From Periplaneta americana (taxonomy: Eukaryota > Arthropoda > Insecta > Blattodea > Blattidae), in assembly GCF_040183065.1 (NCBI RefSeq), contig NC_091128.1:171960244-172024243 (forward strand): a stretch of 64,000 nt of DNA. The letters run 5' to 3'. Below, one piece after another: positions 21,745-32,734 of the stretch (its first letter is position 1; the number at the start of each line of letters is the position of its first letter). A program made the position numbers and the translations under genes. The notes beneath the pieces were generated by a model, which was not told the DNA's origin, made no database searches, and saw only the letters and a list, made by a program, of their open reading frames with translations.

Positions 21745-22120
21745 CTAAGTGTCGGGTTCGCCTCTCTCCGTCCATTTCATCCATTTTTCCCAGTCTCTAC
21801 ACATTCTCTTCATCTCTACCATTGTTTTTCCTTTCTGTTGGCCTATTCTTTCTATTGTATCCTCCCATTTAATCCTTGGTCTTCCTCTTCTCTTTCTTCC
21901 TTCCACTCTCATTTCCATCACCTGTTTAACCTTCCATTCCTCTCCCATACGATATACATGCCCAAACCATTTCAACTGCCTTTCATTAATCACCTCTGTT
22001 AATACTTTTCTCATTTTAACTTCTTCTCTTATCCTGTCATTCCTTATCCTATCTCTTCTGGTCTTTCCTACAGTTCTTCTAAGGTATTTCATTTCCACTG
22101 CTGTTAATTTACTTCGATGT
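21745..22120 (-). pseudogene. LINE reverse-transcriptase C-terminal fragment
   Basis: A 117-codon minus-strand ORF begins MEMKYLRRTVGKTRRDRIRN and contains LKWFGHVYRMGEEWK and GRKRRGRPRIKWEDTIERIG, then RDWEKW near the stop. The R-R-x-x-G-x-T-R-x-D-R-I-R-N, W-F-G-H-V-x-R-M and G-R-P-R-x-x-W modules are the standard tail of LINE ORFs. The 5' part (fingers and palm) is absent, so it is 5'-truncated. Confidence 0.85.
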
Positions 22121-22224
22121 TTATCTAAGAGTGGTAAGCTTTCGGTACTATATTGTATTATAGGTTTAATTATTGAATTATATATCTGTATTTTTGTCTT
22201 AGTGGTTAGACCTATTTTTCAGTA

Positions 22225-22380
22225 GTGTATATTGTTAATTTGGTTCTGGTTTGTATTTTATTTTAAATTATATTTGTTCTATCTTTACATTTTGTATTTC
22301 TTATCACTGTTATAATTTATAGTTGTCTATAGCATCACCTCGATGCTCATGGCATTAGATACAAATAAATAAAATAAATA
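22225..22380 (+). mobile_element. LINE 3' end with (AAAT)n-like tail
   Basis: AGCATCACCTCGATGCTCAT (a small hairpin), then GGCATTAGATACAAATAAAT and AAAATAAATA. This looks like the 3' terminus of a non-LTR element in plus orientation. It ends 16 bp before the boundary of the LIM exon at 22396, inside the intron beside its donor. Confidence 0.55.
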
Positions 22381-22395
22381 AGCATCTGTTCTCAC

Positions 22396-22560
22396 CGTCA
22401 TCACTGGAGTAGCAATTGTGGCAATGCAATTTGTTGTTACGGACCCGCACGTCGGTGCCCATTAGCCCATCACCCAGCTGCACATGGCAGACGCAGCACT
22501 TGAAGCAGTCGATGTGGTAGAAGAGCCTCAGGCTCTCAATGATCATTGCGGCCCCACGAC
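22396..22560 (-). CDS. smash: LMO7/Smallish-like LIM gene, LIM-domain exon
   Basis: Acceptor CTGTACTGCAG (exon from 22560) and donor GATGACG|GTGAGAAC (22396/22395). It enters and leaves in phase 1. It encodes [20 protein letters not shown], then [30 protein letters not shown]. With the CSHC of the previous exon this supplies all eight zinc ligands of one LIM domain in the order C-x2-C-x19-H-x2-C-x2-C-x2-C-x21-C-x2-C. The phrase GAAMIIESL and the spacing are characteristic of the LMO7/LIMCH1 family, whose single LIM domain lies near the C terminus. These proteins act at adherens junctions and the cortical actomyosin network. Confidence 0.93.
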
Positions 22561-22927
22561 CTGCAGTACAGATATACAAGCCAACTCAGTATCTGTGTAA
22601 CACTGCCAGTTCAGACTTGGAACGATTTTAATTCACAGTTCATTTTGGTGAATATAAAACCTAAAAAGAAAATATTGCTACAGAGAAATAAAAATAATGG
22701 CATTTCTACGTACAATACTGATTAGAACCAAAGTAGGCCTAGTAATACAATTCCTGATCAAATGAACAATTTTCAATTAGTAGCATTTACTCAAGGATTA
22801 CATTAGATAATCATGTTAAAAAAAGAAACGAAATTAGAGTTTTATAAAACAGTGCCTACTGCATGTGTCATCAGAAACAGAACTTTACTTAAAAATGTAG
22901 AATTTGATTTTTACACAGCCTAAAAGA

Positions 22928-23225
22928 GATCTTTAAGCCCGTATGGACAACAGACCGAAAATCCAATTAGAATATTGAAAACAATTAAAAATATCTCATT
23001 TTAATTAACTTTGTTCATGATGGGACTCAGTTACACTGTCTTTGGTCATCCTCCATACAGTCCCAAACTGGGACTGGATCTTTAAGCCCGTATGGACAAC
23101 AGACCGAAAATCCAATTAAAATATTGAAAACAATTAAAAATATCTAATTTTAATTAACTTTGTTCACGATGGGACTCAGTTACACTGTCTTTGGTCATCC
23201 TCCATACAGTCCCAAACTGGGGCCA
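22928..23225 (+). repeat. 149-bp tandem duplication
   Basis: GATCTTTAAGCCCGTATGGA starts at 22928 and again at 23077. The two 149-bp copies differ at only a few positions through to CAGTCCCAAACTGGG. No longer array. In the last large intron upstream of the LIM exon. Confidence 0.9.
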
Positions 23226-23292
23226 TTAGATTTTTATCTGTCCCCAAAATTTTAAGAACATATGAGAGGACTGCACCTTGATTCTGATAATG

Positions 23293-23544
23293 GTCCACAC
23301 CTGTGGAGTAACGGTTAGCGCGTCTGGCCGCGAAACCAGGTGGCCCGGGTTCGATTCCCGGTCGGGGCAAGTTACCTGGTTGAGGTTTTTTCCGAGGTTT
23401 TCCCTCAACCTAATATGAGCGAATGCTGGATAACTTTCGGTGCTGGACCCCGGACTTGTTTCACCGGCATTATCACCTTCATATCATTCAGACGCTAAAT
23501 AACCTAGATGTTGATAAAGTGTCGTAAAATAACCTACTAAAAGA
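23293..23544 (+). repeat. tRNA-derived SINE, family B
   Basis: Head TGTGGAGTAACGGTTAGCGC (A box) and GGGTTCGATTCCCGG (B box), body GGTTGAGGTTTTTTCCGAGG and GGTGCTGGACCCCGGACTTG, end TGTCGTAAAATAACC. The target duplication ATTCTGATAATG is at 23281-23292 and 23545-23556. Confidence 0.93.
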
Positions 23545-24198
23545 ATTCTGATAATGCAGTGCAGACAGAAGTGAGGCTGTGGTTCTGTTACAGTTAAATA
23601 TTATTGTACAGTGACGATATCAAGAAACTGGTCTCCCATTGGGAGAGATCTGTTGATTTCCAGGGTGGCTATGTGGAAAGATTATTATAATATAATTATC
23701 CATATTATGGATATCAACACTAAAGCTGTAGGAAGTTACCATTTTTTGTTTTACCCAGATAACTATACTCACTTTCAAATAAAAAATTAAGAAGAGGTGC
23801 TTGAATAATCAGAACTGCAAAAAATTTCAGGGTTCTATGTTTGAAGAATAATAAGATGATCATTATGTGTACATAAAATATTGTGTACTATACAGACTGT
23901 ATGTATGTATGTATGTTCCATATGCATGATTAAGTTTTTTGATGGTATATTGGTACATTGTTAAAAATTATACCAGAAGTTTTAAATTTCCATTTCAAGC
24001 ACTAGTTTACAGTCTATACAAAACTAGAAAGGTATTGACAGTTCTCTCTCGCAACGCGGAAAGGGAACGACGTTGTGAAGTTGTGCGGTAGTGCAGTGCG
24101 GCTCTTTGCGCTGACTGACTGCCGTTTCGGAACTGAGCAGCTGACACGAAATCGTAAACTCATAAATTTGTATCATACAGTAGTCTTAGACCAGACTA

Positions 24199-24250
<52 letters not shown>

Positions 24251-24429
24251 CGTATGAATGAATGCGAATATGGTACATACGCTAATGTGTAAGCAATAAT
24301 TTCTCTCCATTAATATCTTACGACCATTGATTTTTTATACTTGAAACCTAAATTCTTTAAGACAGTGTGCAGAGAAGAAACACTGCTGTGAAAAAATCCG
24401 CATCTCGAAGCGAAGTTTGCAGTTTTTGT

Positions 24430-24860
24430 TTAATGTCGGTAATATAAATATACATGCCGTCGGATTGAATCCTCCTGAAAGGCATCTAAATTTGTCACCT
24501 GCTTTTCCACTTTCCTTTTCTTTCCCGGCATTTCAAGTCGGGAAGGTCCATCCTCTTGCTCATTCATTTTAAAATTTTCCTTTCCTACTTTAACAACGGT
24601 ATTCTTTTCTATTTTGAGAACCTCTGCAGTACTATTTATCACCTGTTGTACAGTAATAAGAAGCCCACCATTATCTCTTCTTTGTCGAAATAGTCCCGCA
24701 CATTACAAACCATTTCTCTCGCCTGACTTGTAAGAGGAGCAAGCATCTTTTCCGTTACTTCTAGACCTCTTGCTGTCCTTTGTAGCATTCTTTTCTCCCT
24801 TTGAGCCCATGGTTTGTTTTGTGCCGCTAACTGCAGGAGTGATGCCTTGCGACATTGTAT
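24430..24860 (-). pseudogene. Transposase N-terminal remnant
   Basis: Frame pieces on the minus strand read MSQGITPAVSGTKQTMGSKG, then in another frame LTSQAREMVCNVRDYFDKEE, then VLKIEKNTVVKVGKEN and QVTNLDAFQEDSIRRHVYLY. The order (helix-turn-helix region followed by L-D-x-F-x-x-D-x-I-R-R) is that of insect IS630/Tc1-type transposases. At least two frame breaks are present and the DDE catalytic part is missing. Confidence 0.6.
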
Positions 24861-25059
24861 AAGTGAAACACACGGACACTATAATACACTCACAACTAAA
24901 TTAAATTTTAAACTAAACTCACACTAATTCTATCTTCATCAACAACAAAATATCTACGAAAACAATAGCCACGACAGAACATCAATACTTGCTGTAACAC
25001 ATTAACGAAGATTCAAAACTTCCGAACAAAGCACGTGCTCGCTGCGAAACAGTCAGCAA

Positions 25060-25741
25060 TAGAGTTGGGCAACACGATTCTTTTTCAGGAGTCGATTCCA
25101 ACGATTCAATCATACATTACGAATCGATTCTAACGATTCGTTCACGATTCTTCAGTCTGCAATTTCAACTATTCTTTTGAATCGTCAATGAGTTCACGAT
25201 TCTTCCTACTCTGCGATTCCAACGATTCGTCAACGAACGACTTACAGGACACTTTCCTTTGCAAACCACGCGTAGAACAAAAACGTTCTACATCTCTCGC
25301 ATAGATGGCATAAGAGGCGAGACATTGGATTGTCTCTTTCTCATTGGCTGGAACCATTTAGCGTGACCTCCATTAATCTACAAAATTACCCAAGATAATG
25401 TTTCTGAATTATAATTTATCAACTGAACCTTATTACGAAGTACATTTTTTGCATTACATCTCTATTTAACTATGCACATTTCAGGTTTGTGTTCATTATT
25501 TTCCATACTTAACAAATGCAATATTTTGATTTCACTCTCGCTCGGGAGTATTCGGCACGGTTCGGAAATGTCCGCTGACAGGTTACATCAAACAAGTAAA
25601 TAGAATCGTGGGTTACGATACCATGTCAATTCGTTACTATTCTTTTGAACGACGATTCATTGATACCACGAATCGATTCTTACGATTCTTTATTATTAGT
25701 CGTTCGAATAAACGATTCGTTCACAAATCGATCCAACTCTA
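25060..25741. mobile_element. hAT-type non-autonomous element rich in ACGATTC repeats
   Basis: TAGAGTTGGGC at the left and CCAACTCTA at the right are terminal inverted repeats. The 8-bp target duplication GTCAGCAA is at 25052-25059 and 25742-25749. The outer 150-200 bp at both ends hold many copies of ACGATTC or GAATCGT. Such clustered subterminal motifs are typical hAT transposase binding sites. No ORF of note. Confidence 0.88.
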
Positions 25742-25882
25742 GTCAGCAACGTCAGCCTGTTATCATGGACTTTGATTGGCTAGTTTGAGCGGTTGCCATG
25801 GTGATGTTTAGAAGCCGCTGAACTGTCAATACCTTTCTAGTTTTGTATAGACTGTAGTCGACATAATGTTAATGGAACTTAC

Positions 25883-26025
25883 CGAGTTCCTCCCCACAGT
25901 GCGAACACTTCTTCTTACCGCTGACACTCAGCATCTTCTCCTGTGAGTCACCACCGCTGAGCGCAGGGTTGTTGGGAGGAGGGGCCTGCTGCAGCTGTGA
26001 CTCCCTGTTGGGACTGTCTTCAAGC
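25883..26025 (-). CDS. smash: LMO7/Smallish-like LIM gene, exon with first LIM zinc ligands
   Basis: Acceptor TGTGCCAACAG (exon from 26025) completes a split AGG codon from the previous exon, and the donor CTCG|GTAAGTTCC leaves phase 1. It encodes LEDSPNRESQLQQAPPPNNP, then ALSGGDSQEKMLSVSGKKK and CSHCGEELG. A flexible Q/P-rich linker is thus followed by the first C-x2-C of the LIM domain, continued at 22560. An intron splitting a LIM domain just after its first zinc pair is seen here directly. Confidence 0.92.
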
Positions 26026-26069
26026 CTGTTGGCACACATTCCACTCATGACAATACCATTAGGGTTGCC

Positions 26070-26672
26070 AGTCCTCCCGTATTTGCCCCTAATTTTAACA
26101 GACTCTCACCTCCCGAATTTTTCTTCCCTTAGAGCATACGTGCTCAAAACGACAAGCTGAGGAGATTCAAAGAAATGCATCCCGCACCACAAGGTAATGC
26201 ATGTAGGGTGGGAGACGATTTCAAGAAAGAACTGAAGCAGCGGCTGATCATAGTGTTTTGCTCATGAGAGTTTATGTATCTAGTTACTATGATGGCCATA
26301 AATAGAACAAAGTTATGCTACGAAACATTTCATTGCATTAGTGTTAAGTAGGGCTTAAGCTGGGAAATAAGTAATTGTTGCAAAAATGCACAAATGGAAA
26401 ATTATATTTGTGCAAATTGTGAAAATCTTGTGCAATATTATAAATAGTTCTACAAAAAGATAAAATTAATAAAGTATGCAGAAACAAAAAGTTGTGTAAT
26501 TTGTTTCTTGGAGTTTTATTACTTTCAATCCATCTTACCACACTCTAGATATACTTATGTAAGTAAATCATTAGACGTAGGTATGTGTAGAATCAATTAC
26601 TGCTGAATTTACATCACATTAAAGTACGTTATTTTATGGGCACTCTAAACATTGAAATTCTTTACGAGTAGG
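26070..26672. other. Intron sequence, no recognised feature
   Basis: A stretch starting AGGGTTGCCAGTCCTCCCG near 26062 resembles the end of a hAT-type MITE but no partner end was found. Otherwise unremarkable AT-rich intron. Confidence 0.3.
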
Positions 26673-26685
26673 CCCTTCAAGATTT

Positions 26686-26936
26686 TTTTTTATTGGGTTA
26701 TTTTACGACGCTGTATCAACATCTAGGTTATTTAGCGTCTGAATGATATGAAGGTGATAATGCCGGTGAAATGAATCCGGGGTCCAGCACCGAAAGTTAC
26801 CCAGCATTTGCTCGTGTTGGGTTGAGGGAAAACCCCGGAAAAAACCTCAACCAGGTAACTTGCCCTGACCGGGATTCGAACCCGGGCCACCTGGTTTCGC
26901 AGCCAGACGCGCTGACCGTTACTCCACAGGTGTGGA
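26686..26936 (-). repeat. tRNA-derived SINE, family B, minus strand
   Basis: Reverse orientation of the family B unit: GGTTATTTTACGACGCTG, GGGGTCCAGCACCGAAAG, GGGATTCGAACCCGGG (B box) and CCGTTACTCCACAGG (A box). The target duplication CCCTTCAAGATTT is at 26673-26685 and 26937-26949. Confidence 0.93.
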
Positions 26937-27671
26937 CCCTTCAAGATTTATTGCTAGCAGAGTGCTAACTCTTTTTACTGAAAGGCGGTTTCTAATTCCA
27001 GTCTTTACAAGATGCATGCAACTAAATCCTCGCTCACAATTTACAGTATGCGATGGAATTATATAAATCAATTAGAAAAAATTGGTCACTAAACTTACAT
27101 GAATTGCACCAACTCTTTGAAATCTATTCCTGAACATCTATTGCTCAATACCTTTTTGAACATTGCCCATGCCATTAGCATTTCATTTAAATTCAGATTA
27201 GTTCCAACACATCTCTGATTTCATTTTCTTCATTACCATCTTCGTTTCTGAAGTCCAATGTGGTTGTCGCATTTTTGCACGTTTACATTCAAAGTTTGTT
27301 GCATTTTGGAAGTCGAGTATCAAAATGCGACTATGGCTTAAACCTTGGTGTTAAGATATATTGAAAAAGCTAATGCTTGTTGGAAAATAAGACATATTTA
27401 GTGTCGTGAACTAAGTTACATGCAAATAATATAGCCCAGCTTTATTCTTCAGTATAAATTCCTAAATTTTTAACCTAAACAACCAAACCAAACAAATTAA
27501 TTATGTTTATGAACCGTTCACTAACGTGTACATCCATTAACATAATTAATCATTAGGCTATAGCCAAGGGGTAATTAGCCTAACAGAAAATAGTTTCAGA
27601 AAATGAACATTTTTAACGGCCCCAGTGTGTCATTTTCATTTTCAGTTTATTCTTTTTACATTTTACTGTCA

Positions 27672-27870
27672 TTTTGTTTCTTTTTCATTGTCCATGGCCA
27701 TGTAATGTCGCCTTATATTAGTTTTATACATTTCATGTATAATTTTAGAACAAATAAGGCATTTGATGTTACCTTCTTGCTCGTGACAAAAGAACGTTTC
27801 TTCCCACTCAGAAATAAATTTCCGTTTTCTGGAAACAGGTCCAGACGAACACGTCTTCGACATAGACATT
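27672..27870 (-). pseudogene. BED-type zinc-finger fragment of a hAT transposase
   Basis: The minus strand encodes SGPVSRKRKFISEWEETFFC, then EQEGNIKCLICSKIIHEMYK and TNIRRHYMAM. The pattern K-R-K...W-E-E-x-F-F, C-L-I-C and N-x-R-R-H is the N-terminal zinc finger of GTF2IRD2/ZBED-type hAT transposases. No catalytic part follows. Confidence 0.55.
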
Positions 27871-28325
27871 GCTAACAACAGTAAGCTAAATGCCACCACT
27901 GTCTCGAGTAGTGAAGGGGGTGAAAGGAGGTATGTACGTAGTATATCCCTTTCCAGGGGTTGTAGTTAAAACTCCACTTTTGAACACCTATAGAGCATTT
28001 TTCTCCCGTAGTTTTGCATAATGTAAAAATCTTCATCTGAAGACAGGATGACAATCTGCTCACGCTATATAACGGGCTGATTTTCGTAATTTTGAAACTG
28101 AATTTTGTTGGATTTCACTTCGATTTATATTTTAAAAAATTTAATTACAGAGAATTTTTTAACATTGTGTTGTATAGAAATGTCAGGGGACCACGTGAAG
28201 AGTTCGAAATATTCACGATTTCGAATTGGACAAGTTCGACTGCATTTTTTTTTTTGTAATATAGGAGTTCATTTGCCTTCATTGTTTTTCTGCACTTATT
28301 AAAAAAAACTTGTCCAACAGTTCGT

Positions 28326-28563
28326 GTCCAAATCTGTGGAGTAACGGTCAGCGCGTCTGGCCGCGAAACCAGGTGGCCCGGGTTCGATTCCCGGTCAGGG
28401 CGAGTTACCTGGTTGAGGTTTTTTCCGGGGTTTTCCCTCAATCCAATATGAGCAAATGCTGGGTAACGTTCGGTGCTGGACCCCGGACTCATTTCACCGG
28501 CATGATCAGATGCTAAATAACCTAAGATGTTGATAAAGCGTCGTAAAATAACCTACTAAAAAA
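28326..28563 (+). repeat. tRNA-derived SINE, family B
   Basis: Same head and body as the 23293 copy but lacking part of the CACCTTCATATCATTC segment near the end. A direct repeat AACAGTTCGT at 28316-28325 and 28564-28573 marks the insertion. Confidence 0.9.
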
Positions 28564-28692
28564 AACAGTTCGTCCCTAATCTTGACTGCCCTTACTCCTT
28601 ATCCCATGCAGAAACACAGATTCCTCTATTGGGGCTGTATAGGTCCTAGTACAACATTTCCCAGACGTAATGTTGTGACACAAATGACGAAC

Positions 28693-28931
28693 CTTCTCCT
28701 GCTCGGAGCAGCATTCTTGCCGTCATGCAGGCTGACCCTGTTCTGCACCCTCTGTGTCAGAGTCTGGATGATGGCGTCTGGTAAGGGCTTGTCCTGGCGA
28801 GGTGATGGCTGTGGCTGTGGTTGGGGTTGAGATTGAGATTGAGGTTGAGGTGCCCCCCATGGGTGCGAGGGCTTCCTTGGTGACACAGCATTCCTCTGCT
28901 GCTGTTCAGTGATGCGGCGATGCTCAGCTTC
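28693..28931 (-). CDS. smash: LMO7/Smallish-like LIM gene, Q/P-rich exon
   Basis: Acceptor TTTATGTTGCAG (exon from 28931), phase 0, and donor GAGAAG|GTTCGTC (28693/28692), phase 2. It encodes EAEHRRITEQQQRNAVSPRK, a P-Q-S repeat tract of about 20 residues (PQPQSQSQPQPQPQP), then PLPDAIIQTLTQRVQNRVS and apparently APSRR. The charged helical start continues the helix from the previous exon (YNYQHWLIQ). The donor is weak, but the phase fits the next exon. The P-Q tract is encoded by a degenerate hexamer repeat and may vary in length. Confidence 0.9.
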
Positions 28932-29039
28932 CTGCAACATAAACAGTTGTGAAATCACTGACATTCAAAATAAAACGCAGTTCTTGGTCCTTACTGTCTT
29001 GTGTGCACACGTGGTGAAGTTGGCTGACTAACACATACG

Positions 29040-30168
29040 GGCTATTCCATCTCAAATCGACCAAAATATAGAGAAAATTGACCTTACAATTTCTAAATAC
29101 AATAAAACTTTTTTTGTACGTAGAAAACTGTGATACAATGCTTTGTGCAAAGTTTGAGGCATCAGAACTTCATAGTGTTTAAATTAAAAATATTTAAATT
29201 TATCGTATTTTCATAAAATTAGTAACTTTAAACTGTTGTAGCTCCGAAACCCTTTCACCGAATGATCAAAATCATGGTTTATTTTGATGCTGAGAAATTT
29301 AAGTTTATATTGACATTTAAACAGATTTTCTTACTTTTTATGGAAATGGAGAAATTTAGATTTTTCCTCATTAAGACGCCTTTGCCAAGGAAAAAATATA
29401 TAGTTAGATTCCACATTGAAAGTACAAATAAACACATATTTTTTTACTGATGGCACGTTGATAAGAAAGTATTGAAAATATCAAATAAAGCAAATAAATA
29501 GTACGCGCGTGAACTAACCAGCTGACTGTGAGGTGGGAGCTAGCCGAGGTAAGCAAGGCCAGGAGACATAAACACGTGAAGTGTCGTCTAGTAGTCATGG
29601 CTGTGCTAGCTTTGTCACAGGTTTTCATAAACAGGAGTAAAGTGACGCCCAATGCTCGCTTATCTTCAGCTCTCGGCCAGTGCGTGCGGTACTGCACCAT
29701 TCAAGTCTAGGCGTGTGAAAATAATCTATTTAATACCCTCGAAACTTATTGCCATACCACTAACCAAACAATGCCGAATCCCTCTTAATAATGCAAGGTT
29801 TTTTCTCAATATTTTTTTACATTTTTACAAATTGGCAAAAAGCCTAAAAGTAAGTAGAATCAGATTATCTGTCTCTCTGTATACAATAAAAATAAGTATT
29901 ACTCCTTAACATAACTTACCAAATGTCAGCTTCAAAATGAGCTCTCGTTCAATGTTCTGCAGTAAATGGTTCCAGAGTTCTGAGCGCTGAAAGAGGCTTG
30001 TTTTTATAAAATACGCTAAATTTGTCGCTCAATAATATGAAAACCATTTGACTTTCGATAGTATATTTTTGAAAATGCACTCTCCTCAGCACCTTGTATA
30101 AATAGGGAAAAAATTAGAGTATAAAAAATGCTAGGTTTTTTTACTGATCGATTTCATATGGAATAGCC
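29040..30168. mobile_element. TIR element with 6-bp target duplication
   Basis: GGCTATTCCATCTCAAATCG at the left and CGATTTCATATGGAATAGCC at the right are inverted repeats with a few mismatches. CATACG flanks at 29034-29039 and 30169-30174. The inside has no convincing ORF. The superfamily is not recognised; a 4-bp duplication (ATAC) is an alternative reading of the ends. Confidence 0.75.
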
Positions 30169-30327
30169 CATACGTATCAACAAATTATTTTTTTAATAAA
30201 ATCCTCATCAACTGACAAAAGCAGGTTAAAAAAAAATCTATAAACCACAGCTATACCTGTGTGGTATATCGTAGAAGAACACTTAAAGCAGAGATGTACA
30301 GGGTTAAGCATAAGGCATAGCCTGGTT

Positions 30328-30895
30328 TCAATTGCATAGTGCAATGATGCTCTCTGATCATGCGCAAGTTTCGATTGTCAGCTGGATTGAAGAAGGATTG
30401 CCATTAGCAACCATGGCATTGTGGTTAACAGAACATCGTGCATTTGTCGTTGAGATTTATTTTAAGAATAATGAGTCACCCATGTCTATACAAAGAATAT
30501 TTCTTTGCCACTTCGAGCTAGGACGTCATGACAAAGTCCTCGACCATTGGATGATTGTGAGGTGGGTAAACAGTTCCGTACCCCTGTAGCATGCTGTGAA
30601 AAAAAAAAAATTGCTCTGGCTGCCCAAAGACACAATAAACATCTGAGCGATGCAAGAGGTCCAGAATGCACTATCCGAAGTCCTCAACAATCTGCCATTA
30701 GACACGCCTTGGCACTGGGAATGTCGGCACTTGAAGAGCATGGTATTTGCTACATGTCCTCAAACGTTGGCTGGCATCAAGGATCAGATAAGAGAGGCCA
30801 TGCGAAACACTCCCATGGACATATTGCACGCTTTCGTTCGAAGGTTGGAAGAATGTGTTGTCCATAATGCATCTATCAGGCATCATATTCAAAAA
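30328..30895 (+). pseudogene. Mariner-type transposase, internally deleted
   Basis: Frames on the plus strand give an N-terminal piece (EHRAFVVEIYFKNNESPMSI, then W-V-N-S-S) and a helix-turn-helix trace (IRSPQQSAIRHALALGMS). They then jump to a C-terminal piece (PQTLAGIKDQIREAMRNTP, RRLEECVVHN). The catalytic DDD core is missing and several frame breaks are present. TIRs were not identified. Confidence 0.75.
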
Positions 30896-31065
30896 GTGAG
30901 ATATCAAAAACAACATAATCACTGTCTGTGTTATGTAATAATTTTTAAATATATTTTTCCATTACTTACGCCATACTGCATTTTGAATACCTATCCTACT
31001 ATGACTTATACCTAATCCTGTATAATTATTTCGAATAAAAGTTATTCAGCTTCCTCCAAGTGAAG

Positions 31066-31930
31066 GCTGGCTAGAAGACAAAGCTTACCATAAAATTGTT
31101 GTTACAATGGAAAAAAAATAAATAAAAAATAAAACAATGGAGAAGAAAAAGAATAAGAAATAGCACAATTAGAAATAATTGAAAAAGACTAAACAAAACA
31201 TAATTAATTCCAGTAGAAACATAAAATTTCCTAGTATCTATTAGCTATTGGGTGATCACAGTCGTCTATTTGCAAGACCCAACTTAAGTGAGCAGATCGC
31301 CATAGCAAAGAGATCAATCTATACAACTGTAGAGATGGTTTCCTAGGATTTTTATAGATCCCTTCACTGCAGACATAGATACTTCAGTGACAAGAGTTTG
31401 TCCTAGACCAAACTGCTTACAAAAATGCGCGAATCTTTTTGTGATGGTTCCTCTAGCCCCAATCAATAATCCAATAACTTCAATCGATGTTAGATGATAT
31501 TTTTCCTTATAATATGGTATAGTGGGGTCGTATATGTCGCATGTTTCCTGATGTACCTCAGCAGGTTGATTTTCGTATGTTTCCATCCTTACAGTTGGAT
31601 CAATTATGAATCCGCTTGTTGATCTTGTCGGGATAGCGATGATGTCAATGCGCCTTGAAGACCCATTTGTGGACAAACCATGGACCTCCTCCTCTACTTG
31701 GTAGTTTTTCCCTCGTAGGGCCGATGCTAGGAGGGATCGAATCTTGTGGTGACGACTATTCCTCAGTAGTTCTCCATGAGGACAGGCTCCCAGAATGTGA
31801 GCAAGTGTTTCTTTCTCACTCCGACAATGTCGGCAGTGGGTTCCATTCTGAGACCTACCTGGTAGAGCACGTACTGGACATACATTGGCAGTCATCTTAA
31901 TAGCGTCCAACCTTCAATTTGTTCTCACAC
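31066..31930 (-). pseudogene. 5'-truncated LINE with restriction-like endonuclease end
   Basis: A 198-codon minus-strand ORF (31910-31314) starts with AIKMTANVCPVRALPGRSQN. It then has the zinc-knuckle C-R-H-C...H-I-L-G-A-C-P-H-G (CRHCRSEKETLAHILGACPH) and an endonuclease-like part with RRIDIIAIP, IIDPTVRME and IEVIGLLIGARGT. A C-C-H-C knuckle followed by a PD-(D/E)xK-type nuclease is the C-terminal organisation of R2/NeSL-type LINEs. Upstream coding is lost, and the A/T-rich 3' part lies to about 31066. The remaining tail is open, so the copy is fairly young. Confidence 0.7.
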
Positions 31931-32108
31931 TATCTGATTGTAGTATAGATAACAGCGACCAAAAAACAAGGATGAATAAAATTATTTCACAACAGAAGAT
32001 GATATGCATACGATTTTGAATAATCAACGAAAAGTTACCAATACTTGTACATTACAGTACAAAATGAATAACTTAAAAATAACTGTGTCCATGTATACAA
32101 CTTTCGAA

Positions 32109-32600
32109 ACGAGAATGTGGATGCCTTAGCAAAGAAGGGTAGCACTGCTACTTACAGACCTGTTACTAAATCTATGTATTACTCTGTGAAGAGATTTATT
32201 AAATCTACATACTTAGACTTCAACAAACAAAATTTGATAACACAATCTCAAGGGAAAAAATGGAACTCTCTGCATCATAATCCAAAGTTAATTCTTGATT
32301 TACCACGCAAATCGTCTGTAGCTGCATTTAGATTGGCAACAGGCCATGACTGTTTGGCCAAGCACCTGCATAGAATTGGAATATATCAGTCCCCTAACTG
32401 CCCATTGTGCAACTCAAACCAAGAAATGGATTCGGAACACCTCAAAATCTGTGCTTCAGTGGCTAACCATGACAATATCTTTAAAAAATATTGCAGTGCA
32501 AGAGGTCAAATGACTTTATTGTTAAGCGCCTGGCATTAGAAAACAACAACAGATCTCTTCTGTTGGGGATGGCATTGAAGCATGGCTTTTGGAAGTCTAT
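32109..32600 (+). pseudogene. LINE fragment with RNase H end and zinc knuckle
   Basis: The plus strand reads RNENVDALAKKGS (end of an RNase H domain), then AAFRLATGHDCLAKHLHRIG, IYQSPNCPLCNSNQEMDSEH and LKICAS, ending at a stop at 32537-32539. The C-x2-C-x7-H-x3-C knuckle after RNase H is typical of I/R1-like LINEs. A piece of the same family lies at 12116-12200. The 5' part is absent. Confidence 0.75.
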
Positions 32601-32734
32601 TCCGACTTCCAAAAGCTTGACATAGGTGGGAACCCCATCAATTAAACCCTTATGGGCTAGCAATCTGTTAGACCTCCATTTTATATTGCTTTCAAGTCTC
32701 ATACGAAGCCTCGGATTAATAATTAATAATAATC

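Larger units (their letters stand above)
24010..25854 (-). mobile_element. Tc1/mariner-type element with hAT-type insertion
   Basis: The ends CAGTCTATACAAAACTAGAA and TTCTAGTTTTGTATAGACTG begin a perfect inverted repeat of about 34 bp. TA flanks at 24008-24009 and 25855-25856. The uninterrupted length is about 1.15 kb. The minus strand holds only the N-terminal part of a transposase (24860-24430). An (ATA)n run lies at 24201-24248. A 682-bp hAT-type element is inserted at 25060. Confidence 0.85.

Noticed and set aside
21749-22225. 158-codon plus-strand ORF
   Set aside because: Antisense shadow of the LINE reverse-transcriptase fragment.
23293-23370. Functional tRNA genes at the SINE heads
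   Set aside because: A and B boxes are present, but the acceptor and anticodon stems do not form a clean cloverleaf and SINE bodies follow.
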